Shown one piece after another: positions 37,580 to 46,190 of a stretch of DNA of 64,000 bases; the first letter of the stretch is position 1; each line of letters begins with the position of its first letter. Source of the DNA: an uncultured Bacilli bacterium (lineage in GTDB: Bacteria; Bacillota_I; Bacilli_A; RF39; UBA660); NCBI GenBank assembly GCA_934101575.1, contig CAKORJ010000002.1, positions 1 through 64,000 of the forward strand, read 5' to 3'. The notes below the pieces were generated by a model. It searched no databases, was not told the DNA's origin, and was given only the letters and a program-made list of their open reading frames with translations. Made by a program: the position numbers and the translations under genes.

Positions 37580-38600
37580 AATTGGTTATTAGTTCATAAG
37601 GATTTTGTTTTGTTCCTGTACCATTTTTTATTTTTGTGGTATTTTTTAAATATAGTGTTGGTCTTATATGATTTTTATTATATACTCCGGCTGATTCTGT
37701 TACTTTTCCTTTTACAGAGTATGTACCACTAGTTATTAATACTATTTCCCATGCTGCATTACTACTCCCGGTGTAATGATTAATTACCCATTCTACTCTG
37801 CTATCAGAATTTTCAATGTTTTTAAAAAGCCAATCATTTTGGTAACAACTTGTATCATAATTAAATAAATTTGTAGTATCACAATGACTTGGTGCTGCAT
37901 ATCCATAATCTGAAGCATACATTATTCCTATTTTTTGGTAAATGTTTTTTGGATTGCCTGTTGCTGTTGTTGTTCCCCTTTCTAGTTTATATATTTCATT
38001 TGTTGTTGTGTATGTATTTGTACTAGATGCTAAATAATATTTTACTTTTGCTATTAAAGATTTATAATTGTTATTTATTTTTGAATAGTAATCGTTGTTT
38101 AAGTATTTTGATAGTGATGAGTTTTCCCAGTTATTAGAGCTTTCATCATATACATATGTTTCCTGTATTAAATCATCTTTTATTATTTTTGTCATCTGTG
38201 CTAGGTTACCGTTTTCGTCTTCTACTGTAAATACTCCAATTATTCTCCACAATTCATTATTAAATATTATATAGTTATTTACGTTTATTCCTCTATAGCG
38301 ATATTCAGTTGTTGCTTGAATTTGTGTGGTTGCTGGTTGGGATAGTTTTTCTGTTTCTCCACTTTTTCCAGAATTTTTTATTATAGTTTCAGTTAAAAAT
38401 GGAAATTTTATTTCTAGATTTATGGTTTTTGTTCCTTCAATACTATCTGAAAATAAGGCATAAGAATTATTTATTTTATATGATATAAATCCTACACTAA
38501 AAAGAAATATTATTATAAATAAAGACAGAATCACCGCATTTAATTCTTTTATATCTTTATTTAATAGGTTGTAAAATGACCCCCCCCCCAGAGAAAACAT
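37578..38600 (-). CDS. Membrane-anchored surface protein, putatively phase-variable (OFF)
   Basis: A 340-aa frame: N-terminal hydrophobic segment (about 19-43), then an extracellular part rich in Asn, Thr, Tyr and Ser with FNNELWRIIGVF and W-x-N-S-x-L-x-x-x-L-N patterns, as in DUF6273-like surface proteins of gut Firmicutes. A second region ends HIRPTLYL. The frame is open only from an ATG without ribosome site. The ATG with an ideal AAGGAG site (38611-38613) is 13 bp upstream and is put out of frame by a run of ten G at 38580-38589; it would stop after 18 codons. With nine G it reads MKRTNVFSGGG and enters this frame. Confidence 0.72.
   Translation of the reverse strand: MFSLGGGSFYNLLNKDIKELNAVILSLFIIIFLFSVGFISYKINNSYALFSDSIEGTKTINLEIKFPFLTETIIKNSGKSGETEKLSQPATTQIQATTEYRYRGINVNNYIIFNNELWRIIGVFTVEDENGNLAQMTKIIKDDLIQETYVYDESSNNWENSSLSKYLNNDYYSKINNNYKSLIAKVKYYLASSTNTYTTTNEIYKLERGTTTATGNPKNIYQKIGIMYASDYGYAAPSHCDTTNLFNYDTSCYQNDWLFKNIENSDSRVEWVINHYTGSSNAAWEIVLITSGTYSVKGKVTESAGVYNKNHIRPTLYLKNTTKIKNGTGTKQNPYELITN
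38580..38589 (-). repeat. Poly-G tract of ten, in codons 9-12 of a surface-protein gene
   Basis: Ten consecutive C on the plus strand (G on the coding strand), striking in an AT-rich genome. It sits eight codons after the ribosome-site-linked ATG. Slippage by one base would switch translation of the 340-aa protein on or off. Confidence 0.9.
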
Positions 38601-38770
38601 TTGTTCGTTTCATTCTAATCACTCCTTAGTGTTTTACATATTAATAATACATTAAAAGAACTACTTTTTCAAGTAACATCTTTCTATTTTTAGTTTATCT
38701 TATTTTTGTTTTTAATTTTATGTTATTTTTATTATATAATTTGTTATTGTTATATTATTTTTTATTTTAT

Positions 38771-38799
38771 AAAAAAAAGATAGGGTTATTTCCCTATCT
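38771..38799 (-). terminator. spo0A terminator
   Basis: Minus strand: perfect 8-bp stem AGATAGGG/CCCTATCT (38792-38799 with 38778-38785) followed by T8. The 190 bp between it and the surface-protein start hold only AT-rich sequence. Confidence 0.85.
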
Positions 38800-38803
38800 T
38801 TTA

Positions 38804-39577
38804 CTACACTAATACTTTTCCAAACTCTAATTTAAGTTTGTCTGCGATGGTTACTATAAATTCACTGTTTGTAGGTTTTGCTTTATCAATATCTATACTA
38901 TGACCGAATATATTTTCCATTAGATCCCAACTACCTCTATTCCAACTTACTTCTATTGCATGCCTTATTGCTCTTTCTACTCTTGAGACTGTTGTATCAT
39001 ATTTGTGTGCTACTTCTGGATATAATTCTTTTGTTATTCCTCCAATTATCTCTGGTCTATCATATACTATCATTATTGATTCTCTTATGTATTGATATCC
39101 TTTTATATGAGATGGCACCCCTAATTCATGAAGTATACTTGTTATTGATACTTGTAAGTTGTGTTTGTATAGGTTTACTGATTTGTTACCTTGTTTTATT
39201 AGGTTAGTTGTTTCTAAAATTCTTTTTTCTAGTTCTGGTAGATCAAATGGTTTTAAGAGATAGTAATTTACTCCGTACTCTGATGTTTTTCTTATCATGT
39301 CTGCACTATTATATGATGTTAGTACTATTACTTTTTTATCTATATTTTCTTGTTTCATTTGTTCTAGTACTGCTATTCCATCTTTTTTGGGCATTACTAA
39401 ATCTAATATTATTAAGTCATACTCATCTTTTTTATTTTTGATAATTTCTAAACCTTCTTCACCATCTTTTGCGGTATATACTACTTCTATTCCTGCGCGA
39501 TTACTACTAAAATATTCTTTTATCATTCTAACTAACTCTATGTTATCGTCAACTAGAACTACTTTTATTTTTTCCAT
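38804..39577 (-). CDS. spo0A: Stage 0 sporulation response regulator Spo0A
   Basis: A 257-aa protein. Residues 1-122 form a receiver domain with acidic pocket VLVDDN, phospho-acceptor Asp in LIILDLVMP and Lys in YLLKPFD. Residues about 145-257 form the Spo0A-type DNA-binding domain, with the signature [18 protein letters not shown] of the recognition helix. This is the master switch for sporulation. The start at 39577 (MEKIKVV) follows GAAAGGAGAGACT. spoIVB, usually next to spo0A, is absent; the neighbours are tpiA and the phase-variable gene. Confidence 0.95.
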   Translation of the reverse strand: MEKIKVVLVDDNIELVRMIKEYFSSNRAGIEVVYTAKDGEEGLEIIKNKKDEYDLIILDLVMPKKDGIAVLEQMKQENIDKKVIVLTSYNSADMIRKTSEYGVNYYLLKPFDLPELEKRILETTNLIKQGNKSVNLYKHNLQVSITSILHELGVPSHIKGYQYIRESIMIVYDRPEIIGGITKELYPEVAHKYDTTVSRVERAIRHAIEVSWNRGSWDLMENIFGHSIDIDKAKPTNSEFIVTIADKLKLEFGKVLV

Positions 39578-39619
39578 AGTCTCTCCTTTCGTACTACCAC
39601 GCAATTTTATTTTACTACA

Positions 39620-39672
39620 AAAAAAGAATAAGTTCTATAGCTTTTTTTAGCTTTTTTTGTCGAACTTATTCC
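39620..39672 (-). terminator. tpiA terminator, containing a TGTCGAA 0A-box-like site
   Basis: Minus strand: 10-bp stem GAATAAGTTC/GAACTTATTC (39662-39671 with 39626-39635) with a long A-rich loop, then T7. On the plus strand 39658-39664 reads TGTCGAA, an exact Spo0A box, about 80 bp upstream of the spo0A start. Whether the site functions is unknown. Confidence 0.65.
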
Positions 39673-40370
39673 ATTTTATCAAATATTTGTTTTATATCTT
39701 TTATTTTTATACTTTCTCTTCCTATTAGATAACCATCTAAATTTTTTATTTGTTCTAATGATTCTATGTTATTTTTTGAAACATTTCCACCATATAGGAC
39801 TTTTATATTTTTGTTATACTTTCTTGTTGTTATTTGTTTTATTAGATTTGCTATTTCTTCTATATGTTCTTTTGTTGGTATTTGAGATTTTTCAAATGTA
39901 TAATTTGGTTCATATCCAATTATTATGTTTTCATTTGTATCTTTTAGATATTCTTTTAGTGTTTTTGTTATTATTTCTCCGGATTTTTTTAGCTCATTTT
40001 CATAATAGGTCTCCCCTAGTATTGCTATTGGTGTTATGTTGTATTTCTGAGCTTCTTTTATTTTTTTGTTTATTTCTTTATTTGTTTCATTTAAGTTGTT
40101 TTTTCTTTCATTATGTCCGACTAAAGCATATTTTATATCATTTGATTTTAACATTTTTCCTGTTGTTTCTCCGGTTATCTCTAAATATGAAATGTCTTGA
40201 CTTCCTATTTTAAAATTATATTTTCCTGTGAAATATGGTATATAGATATTACTTGGACAGACTATTACTTCTTGATCGTTTCTTATATAATCGTTTATGT
40301 CTATACCATAGTTTTTTGCTTCATTTAATGTTAGATATGTTTTGTGATTAAGTACTACTGTTTTTTTCAT
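39666..40370 (-). CDS. tpiA: Triosephosphate isomerase, divergent
   Basis: A 234-aa TIM-barrel protein overlapping the pgk stop by 4 bp (ATGA). The catalytic set is present: N-x-K in VLNHKTY, His in VGHNERK, Glu in GYEPNYTF. Loop 6, normally EPVWAIGTG, reads EPNYTFEKS, so the hinge Trp and the GTG are lost. The phosphate loop is YGGNVSK instead of YGGSV, and the last loop is LIGRES instead of VGGAS. It is shorter than typical TIM. It probably still isomerises DHAP and G3P, but a changed substrate is possible. Confidence 0.82.
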   Translation of the reverse strand: MKKTVVLNHKTYLTLNEAKNYGIDINDYIRNDQEVIVCPSNIYIPYFTGKYNFKIGSQDISYLEITGETTGKMLKSNDIKYALVGHNERKNNLNETNKEINKKIKEAQKYNITPIAILGETYYENELKKSGEIITKTLKEYLKDTNENIIIGYEPNYTFEKSQIPTKEHIEEIANLIKQITTRKYNKNIKVLYGGNVSKNNIESLEQIKNLDGYLIGRESIKIKDIKQIFDKME

Positions 40371-41542
40371 TTTTCCATGTTCCTTAATCCTGGTTGGTTA
40401 TGATCTTCTAGGTATTTTAGAGTTGCTCCGCCTCCTGTTGAGGCAAATGTTACATCTTTTGTTAATCCTAATATGTTAGAACATCCTACTATGTCTCCTC
40501 CTCCTAGAATTACTGTTTCTACATTTTTTGTAGCATATTTTAGTATTTCATTTGTTCCATATCTAAACTTTTCATATTCATATGCTCCTAGGGGGCCATT
40601 CCAAAATACTGTGTTAGTGTTTTTTAGAATTGATTGGAATAGTTTAACTGTTTCATCTCCTATATCTAATCCTATGAAATCATTAGGAATATTATCTATG
40701 TCTTGTAGAATGACATTTGGTTTATCATCTAGGTTATATGTTCCATATAAATCTACTGGTAATATTAATCTATCTCCATAGTGGCTTATTAGTTTTTTAC
40801 AATATTCTACTTGATCTTCTTCAAATAATGATCTTCCCACTCTATATCCTTTGGCTTCTAGGAATGTAAATGCCATGGCTCCGCCTATTAAGATATAATC
40901 TGCTTGTTTTATTAATGATTTTATAATTCCTATTTTATCTTTTATTTTTGCGCCGCCCATTATTACTACGAATGGTCTTTTTGGATTATCTAGTCTGTTT
41001 AAGTTTTCTAGTTCTTTCATTACTAGAAATCCTATAGCACTTTCTAAGTAGTTTGACACTCCATAATTTGAGGCATGCATTCTATGAATTGTTCCAAAGG
41101 CATCGTTTATGTAGAAATTTCCTAGTTTGGCCCAGAACTTACTTAATTTTTTATCGCATCCTGACTCTCTATTTTTTTGCAAATCTTCATATCTTGTATT
41201 TTGAATTAATAGTCCTTTGCCAAACTCTAGTTTTTTTACTGCTTTTTTTAGTTTTGGTCCACTTGTTTCATCTATGAAACTTATTTTATCTGGTAAAAGT
41301 TTATTTAGTCTTTCATATACTATTCTCATGTCATTTTTCTTTTTGTCTTCTTCTGTTTTTATTTTTCCTAGATGGGACATTATTACTACTCTTCCTCCTT
41401 GATCTAGGATATATTTTATTGTTTTTATACTTTCTTTTATTTTTGTATCGTCTATTATGTTTCCATCTTTTATGCTTACATTTAGATCGCATCTTAGTAT
41501 TACAGTTCTATTTTTTAAATACAAATCTAATATAGTTCTCAT
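40367..41542 (-). CDS. pgk: Phosphoglycerate kinase
   Basis: A 391-aa two-domain kinase that makes ATP from 1,3-bisphosphoglycerate. Motifs: LRCDLNVS (substrate Asp/Asn), SHLGKIK, NDAFGTIHRMHAS, GGAKIKDKI, FWNGPLGAYE, GGGDIVG and STGGGATLKYLE. Several positions differ from the usual consensus (ENVRF reads QNTRYED), as in the adjacent tpiA, so both belong to a divergent lineage. gap is not next to it. First gene of the pgk-tpiA pair; its ribosome site is AGGAGGAATAAT. Confidence 0.94.
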   Translation of the reverse strand: MRTILDLYLKNRTVILRCDLNVSIKDGNIIDDTKIKESIKTIKYILDQGGRVVIMSHLGKIKTEEDKKKNDMRIVYERLNKLLPDKISFIDETSGPKLKKAVKKLEFGKGLLIQNTRYEDLQKNRESGCDKKLSKFWAKLGNFYINDAFGTIHRMHASNYGVSNYLESAIGFLVMKELENLNRLDNPKRPFVVIMGGAKIKDKIGIIKSLIKQADYILIGGAMAFTFLEAKGYRVGRSLFEEDQVEYCKKLISHYGDRLILPVDLYGTYNLDDKPNVILQDIDNIPNDFIGLDIGDETVKLFQSILKNTNTVFWNGPLGAYEYEKFRYGTNEILKYATKNVETVILGGGDIVGCSNILGLTKDVTFASTGGGATLKYLEDHNQPGLRNMEK

Positions 41543-41570
41543 ATTATTCCTCCTTTATTATATAATACTT

Positions 41571-42767
41571 CTATTTTTTAATATTAGCAATATTTGAGGC
41601 TCTTTTTAATACTTGTTTACCATATTTGCCGTTTATTTGATCTATTATTTTATCTAGTTTTTCGTCTTTTTCTGGAGTTTTGTTAGTGTCAAATAGTGAT
41701 GTTTGGTATGATTTTTCTTCGGTTAGGTCATCTAGTCTTATTCCTATTAATCTTATTGGTTCGTTTTTATAAAAACTATTTAATATTTCTTTGGAGTAGC
41801 TATATATGTCTTTATAACTTGTTATGCCATTTTTTAGTTTTTTTTGATGAGAATATCTTTTAAATTTATTATCTTTTAATACTACACATATTACTTTTGC
41901 ATATTTATTTTCTTTTCTTATTCTTTGTGAGAGCATTTCTGATAATATTTGTAAATATTTATATAATTCTTGTTTTGTTGTTTTATCTTCATTTAATGTT
42001 AATTCATGACTTATTCCTTTGGGTTTGTATTCTGAGGAATCTACTTCGGAGTTATCTATTCCATTTGCTATTTCTATTAAATGTTTTGCTTGGTTCTTGA
42101 AAATTTTTCTTAGAGAATATTCATCTTTTGTTGCTAAGTCTTTTATTGTTTTTATATTTAAATATTTCAGTTTTTCTGCAGTTTGTTTCCCTACTCCAAA
42201 TAGTTCTTCGATTGGGAGAGGATACATTTTTTGTTTTATTTCTTCTTTGTATAATGTATGTATTTTATTTGGTTTTGAAAAATCAGAGGCCATTTTTGCA
42301 CATAGTTTATTATTTGCTATTCCTATATTTACTGTGAACCCTAACTCTTCTTTTATTTGATTTTGTATTTTTTTTGCAAATTCTAATTCGTTTCCATATA
42401 TTTTTTTTATTTTTCCATAATCAAGGTAACATTCATCTATGGAGGCTTTTTCTATGTCTGGTGTATATGATTTTAATAAGTTAAATAGTTCTTCACTTTT
42501 TCTTTTGTACATTTCATATGTTGGTTTAAATAGTTTTAAGTTTTGACATTTTCTTTTTGCTTCATATATGGTTTCAGCGGTTTTTACTCCTTTTCTTTTA
42601 GCTGGCGTTGATTTTGCTAGGACTATTCCTGATCTTTTTTTAGGATCACCTGCTATTATTGCTTCAATGTTTCTTATATCTGTTTGGTAGCCTTGTTCTA
42701 ATAAATATAGGGCTGTCCAAGATAAGAATGCATTATTTACGTCTATATGCATTATTACTTTTTCCAT
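41571..42767 (-). CDS. dinB: DNA polymerase IV (Y family)
   Basis: A 398-aa translesion polymerase. Palm motifs: HIDVNNAFLSW with the first catalytic Asp, and SIDECYLD with the Asp-Glu pair. The helix-hairpin-helix region is FGVGKQTAEKLKYLNI, followed by the little-finger domain. The N-terminal D-x-N-N form (instead of DCDxFF/DMDAFF) is seen in the Firmicute UvrX-like branch. Start at 42767 after AGGTGATACT. It lies between frr and pgk with no SOS box visible by eye. Confidence 0.92.
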   Translation of the reverse strand: MEKVIMHIDVNNAFLSWTALYLLEQGYQTDIRNIEAIIAGDPKKRSGIVLAKSTPAKRKGVKTAETIYEAKRKCQNLKLFKPTYEMYKRKSEELFNLLKSYTPDIEKASIDECYLDYGKIKKIYGNELEFAKKIQNQIKEELGFTVNIGIANNKLCAKMASDFSKPNKIHTLYKEEIKQKMYPLPIEELFGVGKQTAEKLKYLNIKTIKDLATKDEYSLRKIFKNQAKHLIEIANGIDNSEVDSSEYKPKGISHELTLNEDKTTKQELYKYLQILSEMLSQRIRKENKYAKVICVVLKDNKFKRYSHQKKLKNGITSYKDIYSYSKEILNSFYKNEPIRLIGIRLDDLTEEKSYQTSLFDTNKTPEKDEKLDKIIDQINGKYGKQVLKRASNIANIKK

Positions 42768-42791
42768 AGTATCACCTGTATTTATGATAAC

Positions 42792-42831
42792 AAAAAAAGG
42801 AAATATAATCAAACATAAGTTCTATATTTCC
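42792..42831 (-). terminator. frr terminator
   Basis: Minus strand: GGAAATATA/TATATTTCC stem (42823-42831 with 42799-42807), 15-nt loop, then T7. The stop codon of frr lies inside. Confidence 0.8.
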
Positions 42832-43364
42832 ATTAGGTCTTTTTCTTTTTCTTTTGTTTTTTCTTCTATTTTTTTATTGTAATCGTTTACTACTTCTTGA
42901 AGATTTTCTACTATGTTTCTTTCTTCGTCTTCTGGTAAATCATCTTTTTTTATTATATCTATTATTTCTTTTCTGATATTTCTTATAGATATTCTTCCTT
43001 CTTCAGCATATTCTTTTACTTGTTTTACTAGTTCTTTTCTTCTTTCTTCTGTTAATGGAGGTATTGTTATAAATACTGATTCTCCATTATTATTTGGGGT
43101 TACTCCTAGATTTGCTTCGAATATTGCTTTTTCTATTTTACCTAGTAGGCTTTTATCGAATGGTTTTACACTTATTTGTCTTGCTTCTGGGACAAAGATT
43201 GTTGCTAGTTGTTTAAGTGGTGTTTTTGTTCCATAGTAATCTACAAATACTTCATCTAACATACTTGGATTAGCTCTTCCGGCTCTTACACTTGTAAATT
43301 TGTCTTCTAGAGCTATTATGGCTTTGTCCATTTTATCTTTTGCTAAATTTAAATATTCATTCAT
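42822..43364 (-). CDS. frr: Ribosome recycling factor
   Basis: A 180-aa protein that with EF-G splits post-termination ribosomes. Typical motifs: KAIIALEDKFTSVRAGRANPSMLD at the N-terminus, YYGTKTPLKQLA, and LPPLTEERR-like IPPLTEERRKELVKQVKEYAEEGRISIRNIR. It follows tsf, but pyrH, which lies between them in nearly all Firmicutes, is absent. A terminator after tsf means frr has its own promoter in the 150-bp gap, with a TATAAT -10 near 43387-43392. Confidence 0.97.
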   Translation of the reverse strand: MNEYLNLAKDKMDKAIIALEDKFTSVRAGRANPSMLDEVFVDYYGTKTPLKQLATIFVPEARQISVKPFDKSLLGKIEKAIFEANLGVTPNNNGESVFITIPPLTEERRKELVKQVKEYAEEGRISIRNIRKEIIDIIKKDDLPEDEERNIVENLQEVVNDYNKKIEEKTKEKEKDLMEI

Positions 43365-43490
43365 TATATATCTCTCCTTTAGTTAATTATACTATATTTG
43401 TGTTGTTTTTTAAATATGATTTTATCTTTTTCTTTGATTTGATTTATTTATTAATTTTTTTGGTTTTTTTAGATGTTCTTTTACATTCAT

Positions 43491-43515
43491 AAAAAAAGAT
43501 TATCTTTTGATAACC
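43491..43515 (-). terminator. tsf terminator
   Basis: Minus strand: GGTTATC-AAAA-GATAATC (43509-43515 with 43498-43504) followed by T7, flush with the tsf stop codon. Confidence 0.85.
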
Positions 43516-44388
43516 TTATTTCATTTGATTTGCTACTTCTTCGGCAAAGTTTTCGTTTCTTTTTTCCATTCCTTCGCCTACTTCATATCTTATCATATTT
43601 ACTAATTTACCACCATTATTTGATAAATATTTTCCTACTGTTTCTTTGTTTTCTGCTTTGATGAAAATTTGATTTTCTAAGCATACTTCTTCGTAGAATT
43701 TTTTTACTTTTCCAATCATGATTTGATCTATTCTTTCTGCTGGTTTTCCTTCGTTTAATAGTTGTTCTTTCATGATTTCTTTTTCTTTATTTAGTACTTC
43801 TTCTGGAACTTCACTTTCGTTTAAATATTGTGGTCTCATTGCTGCGGCATGCATTGCTACTTCTTTTGCTACTTCTTCATTTGCTCCGTCTACAACTGTA
43901 AGTACAACAATTTTTCCTCCCATATGTGAATATGTTCCAAAGTTTTGTGAGTCGGTTTTTTCTAATACTTCGAATCTACGGAAACTAATTTTTTCTCCTA
44001 TTTTTGAAGTTATAGCTATTACTTTATCACTAATTTTTTCTCCATCTTTTTCTAGGTTTAATGCTTCGTCCATTGTTTTTGCATCACTATCTAAAATAGT
44101 TTCAGCAAGTTCGTTTACAAAATCTTGGAAGTTTTCATTTTTTGCAACAAAGTCTGTTTCTGAATTAACTTCTAGGATTATTGCTTTATTTCCTTTTATT
44201 AATGCTTTAGCTAAGCCTTCTGCGGCAATTCTTGATTCTTTTTTTGCAGCTTTTGAAATTCCTTTTTCTCTTAACCAAGTAATTGCATCATCCATATTAC
44301 CATTTGATTCTTGTAATGCTTTTTTACAATCCATCATTCCTGCCCCTGTTTTTTCTCTTAGGGCTTTTACGTCTTGTGCACTGAACAT
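43516..44388 (-). CDS. tsf: Elongation factor Ts
   Basis: A 290-aa nucleotide-exchange factor for EF-Tu. N-terminal UBA-like domain with VKALREKTGAGMMDCKKAL, then the core with NSETDFVAKN. Normal length. It follows rpsB by 17 bp in the classical rpsB-tsf operon. The downstream terminator closes the unit. Confidence 0.98.
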   Translation of the reverse strand: MFSAQDVKALREKTGAGMMDCKKALQESNGNMDDAITWLREKGISKAAKKESRIAAEGLAKALIKGNKAIILEVNSETDFVAKNENFQDFVNELAETILDSDAKTMDEALNLEKDGEKISDKVIAITSKIGEKISFRRFEVLEKTDSQNFGTYSHMGGKIVVLTVVDGANEEVAKEVAMHAAAMRPQYLNESEVPEEVLNKEKEIMKEQLLNEGKPAERIDQIMIGKVKKFYEEVCLENQIFIKAENKETVGKYLSNNGGKLVNMIRYEVGEGMEKRNENFAEEVANQMK

Positions 44389-44405
44389 TTAAGTTTCCTC
44401 CTTTA

Positions 44406-45362
44406 TTATTTTAATGCAGCTACTAAATCTGCTTTTTTCATTGTGCTATAACCTTTTACACCTTTTTCTTTTGCTATAGCTTTTAGTTCTGTTAAAGTCT
44501 TAGAATCAAAATCTTCTTTTTCTTCTTTGGTTTCTTTAACTTCTTTTTTTACTGGAGTTTTCTTTTCTTCAGTTTTTTCTGCTTTAACTTCTTGTTTTAC
44601 TTCTTTTTTATTTTCTTTTTGTTTTTCTTCTTTTCTTTGTGCTTTTTTAATATCTTCTGGTGAAACACAATCAATTATTTCGTTTCCATTTACTTCTGCT
44701 ACTGCATTTGTTAGAGCATTAATTACTAATTTTACTGCTCTTACTGCATCATCGTTAGCAGGTATTACATAATCTACCATATCTGGATCACAGTTTGTAT
44801 CTACTATACCAAATACTGGAATTTTTAGTTTTCTCGCTTCTTTGATAGCTGTTTCTTCTGCTCTTGGATCAACTATGATTAGAGCACTTGGAAGTTTTTT
44901 CATGTCTCTTATACCACGTAAGTTTTTGTTTAACTTTTCGTATTCTTTTCTTATTTTTATTACTTCTTTTTTAGGAAGTGCTTCGAATACTCCGTTTTCT
45001 TCCATTTTTTCGATTTCTTCTAATCTTTTGATTCTACTTCTAATTGTTCTAAAGTTAGTTAGTGTTCCTCCTAACCATCTTTCGTTTACGAAAAACATGT
45101 TTGTTCTTTTGGCATTTTCTTCCATTGCTTCCATTGCTTGTTTTTTTGTTCCTACATATAGAACTGTTCCACCATTTGAAGCAATTTTCTTTAATTCTGC
45201 ATATGCTTCTTCGATTTGTTTTACTGTTTTTTGTAAATCGATAATATAAATATCATCTCTTGATGTATAGATAAATTCTTTCATTTTAGGATTCCATCTT
45301 CTTTTTTGATGTCCGAAGTGAACTCCTGCTTCTAATAAATAACTCATTGACACTACTGTCAT
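44406..45362 (-). CDS. rpsB: 30S ribosomal protein S2 with C-terminal Rho_N/SAP-like domain
   Basis: A 318-aa protein. Residues 1-230 are a normal S2 ([48 protein letters not shown]). S2 usually ends there, near 230-250 aa. Here a linker of about 50 residues, nearly all K and E, leads to a 33-residue helical module, [19 protein letters not shown] then [10 protein letters not shown], of the Rho N-terminal/SAP kind. The same module ends L20 about 1 kb upstream. The start at 45362 is set by AGGAGGAAATTAT. First gene of rpsB-tsf. Confidence 0.95.
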   Translation of the reverse strand: MTVVSMSYLLEAGVHFGHQKRRWNPKMKEFIYTSRDDIYIIDLQKTVKQIEEAYAELKKIASNGGTVLYVGTKKQAMEAMEENAKRTNMFFVNERWLGGTLTNFRTIRSRIKRLEEIEKMEENGVFEALPKKEVIKIRKEYEKLNKNLRGIRDMKKLPSALIIVDPRAEETAIKEARKLKIPVFGIVDTNCDPDMVDYVIPANDDAVRAVKLVINALTNAVAEVNGNEIIDCVSPEDIKKAQRKEEKQKENKKEVKQEVKAEKTEEKKTPVKKEVKETKEEKEDFDSKTLTELKAIAKEKGVKGYSTMKKADLVAALK

Positions 45363-45446
45363 ATAATTTCCTCCTTTGTTTTTTCTTCTACTAAATTCTA
45401 AATAATATCACCTATTGGCACTAGATATTACAATTCTTTAGTATGT

Positions 45447-45968
45447 TTATTTTAAAGCGTCTATTAATTCAGCTTTTTTCATTGAAGTGTAACCTTCAAT
45501 ACTTTTTTCTTTTGCCATTGCTTTTAGATCTGCAACTGTAAGTTTAGTTAAATCTTGTTTTTCTTCTTTTACTTCTTTCTTTGGTGTTTCTTTTTTAGGA
45601 GCAGCTTTTGTTTCTATTTTTTCTCCTTTTGCTATTTTAACTAGGTTGGCAAATGCTTCTTTATCTTGGATTGCAAGTTCTGATAACATTTTTCTGTTTA
45701 TTTCTACTCCTGCTTTGTTTAATCCATCGATAAATCTTGAATAACTTATATCATTATTTCTACATTCTGCATTGATTCTTGTTATCCATAATTTTCTAAA
45801 GTTTCTTTTTGTTTGTTTTCTGTCTCTGTATGCGTATCTTTCTGAGTGCATTACTTGTTCATGAGCTGTTTTATAAAGTCTATGTTTACTACCAAAGTAA
45901 CCTTCAGCTTTTTTTAGTACTTTTTTACGTCTTGCACGTGTTGCAACACTATTTTTTACTCTTACCAT
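45447..45968 (-). CDS. rplT: 50S ribosomal protein L20 with C-terminal Rho_N/SAP-like domain
   Basis: A 173-aa protein; L20 is normally about 118 aa. Residues 1-115 are standard ([45 protein letters not shown]). An added segment of about 20 K/E-rich residues and the module [31 protein letters not shown] follow. The module matches the S2 tail closely at protein and DNA level, which points to duplication. Last gene of infC-rpmI-rplT; L20 normally represses this operon through its leader. Confidence 0.95.
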   Translation of the reverse strand: MVRVKNSVATRARRKKVLKKAEGYFGSKHRLYKTAHEQVMHSERYAYRDRKQTKRNFRKLWITRINAECRNNDISYSRFIDGLNKAGVEINRKMLSELAIQDKEAFANLVKIAKGEKIETKAAPKKETPKKEVKEEKQDLTKLTVADLKAMAKEKSIEGYTSMKKAELIDALK

Positions 45969-45985
45969 GTTTATTTACTCCTTCC

Positions 45986-46180
45986 TTATATTACATTTTT
46001 AAATCTTTTGTAATCTGATTTACTTAGATTTGTTTTTGCTCCGGCTTTTTTAGATTGTGCTGGAGATTTCTTTCCTGTCATATGATTATTACCTGCATTT
46101 AGCTTAGTAATTGAACCACTTTGTCTTTGGTTTAGTACTTTCTTGGTTCCTTTATGAGTTTTTATTTTGTTTTTTCCCAT
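45986..46180 (-). CDS. rpmI: 50S ribosomal protein L35
   Basis: A 64-aa basic protein with KIKTHKGTKKVLNQRQSGSI and KSPAQSKKAG, typical of L35. It lies between infC and rplT at 10 and 17 bp spacing, the invariant bacterial order. Confidence 0.96.
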   Translation of the reverse strand: MGKNKIKTHKGTKKVLNQRQSGSITKLNAGNNHMTGKKSPAQSKKAGAKTNLSKSDYKRFKNVI

Positions 46181-46190
46181 ATTATACCTC

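Noticed and set aside
43772..44392. 206-codon plus-strand frame opposite tsf
   Set aside because: Complement of EF-Ts; amino acid mix (Ser, Phe, Ile) is typical of antisense frames in AT-rich genes.
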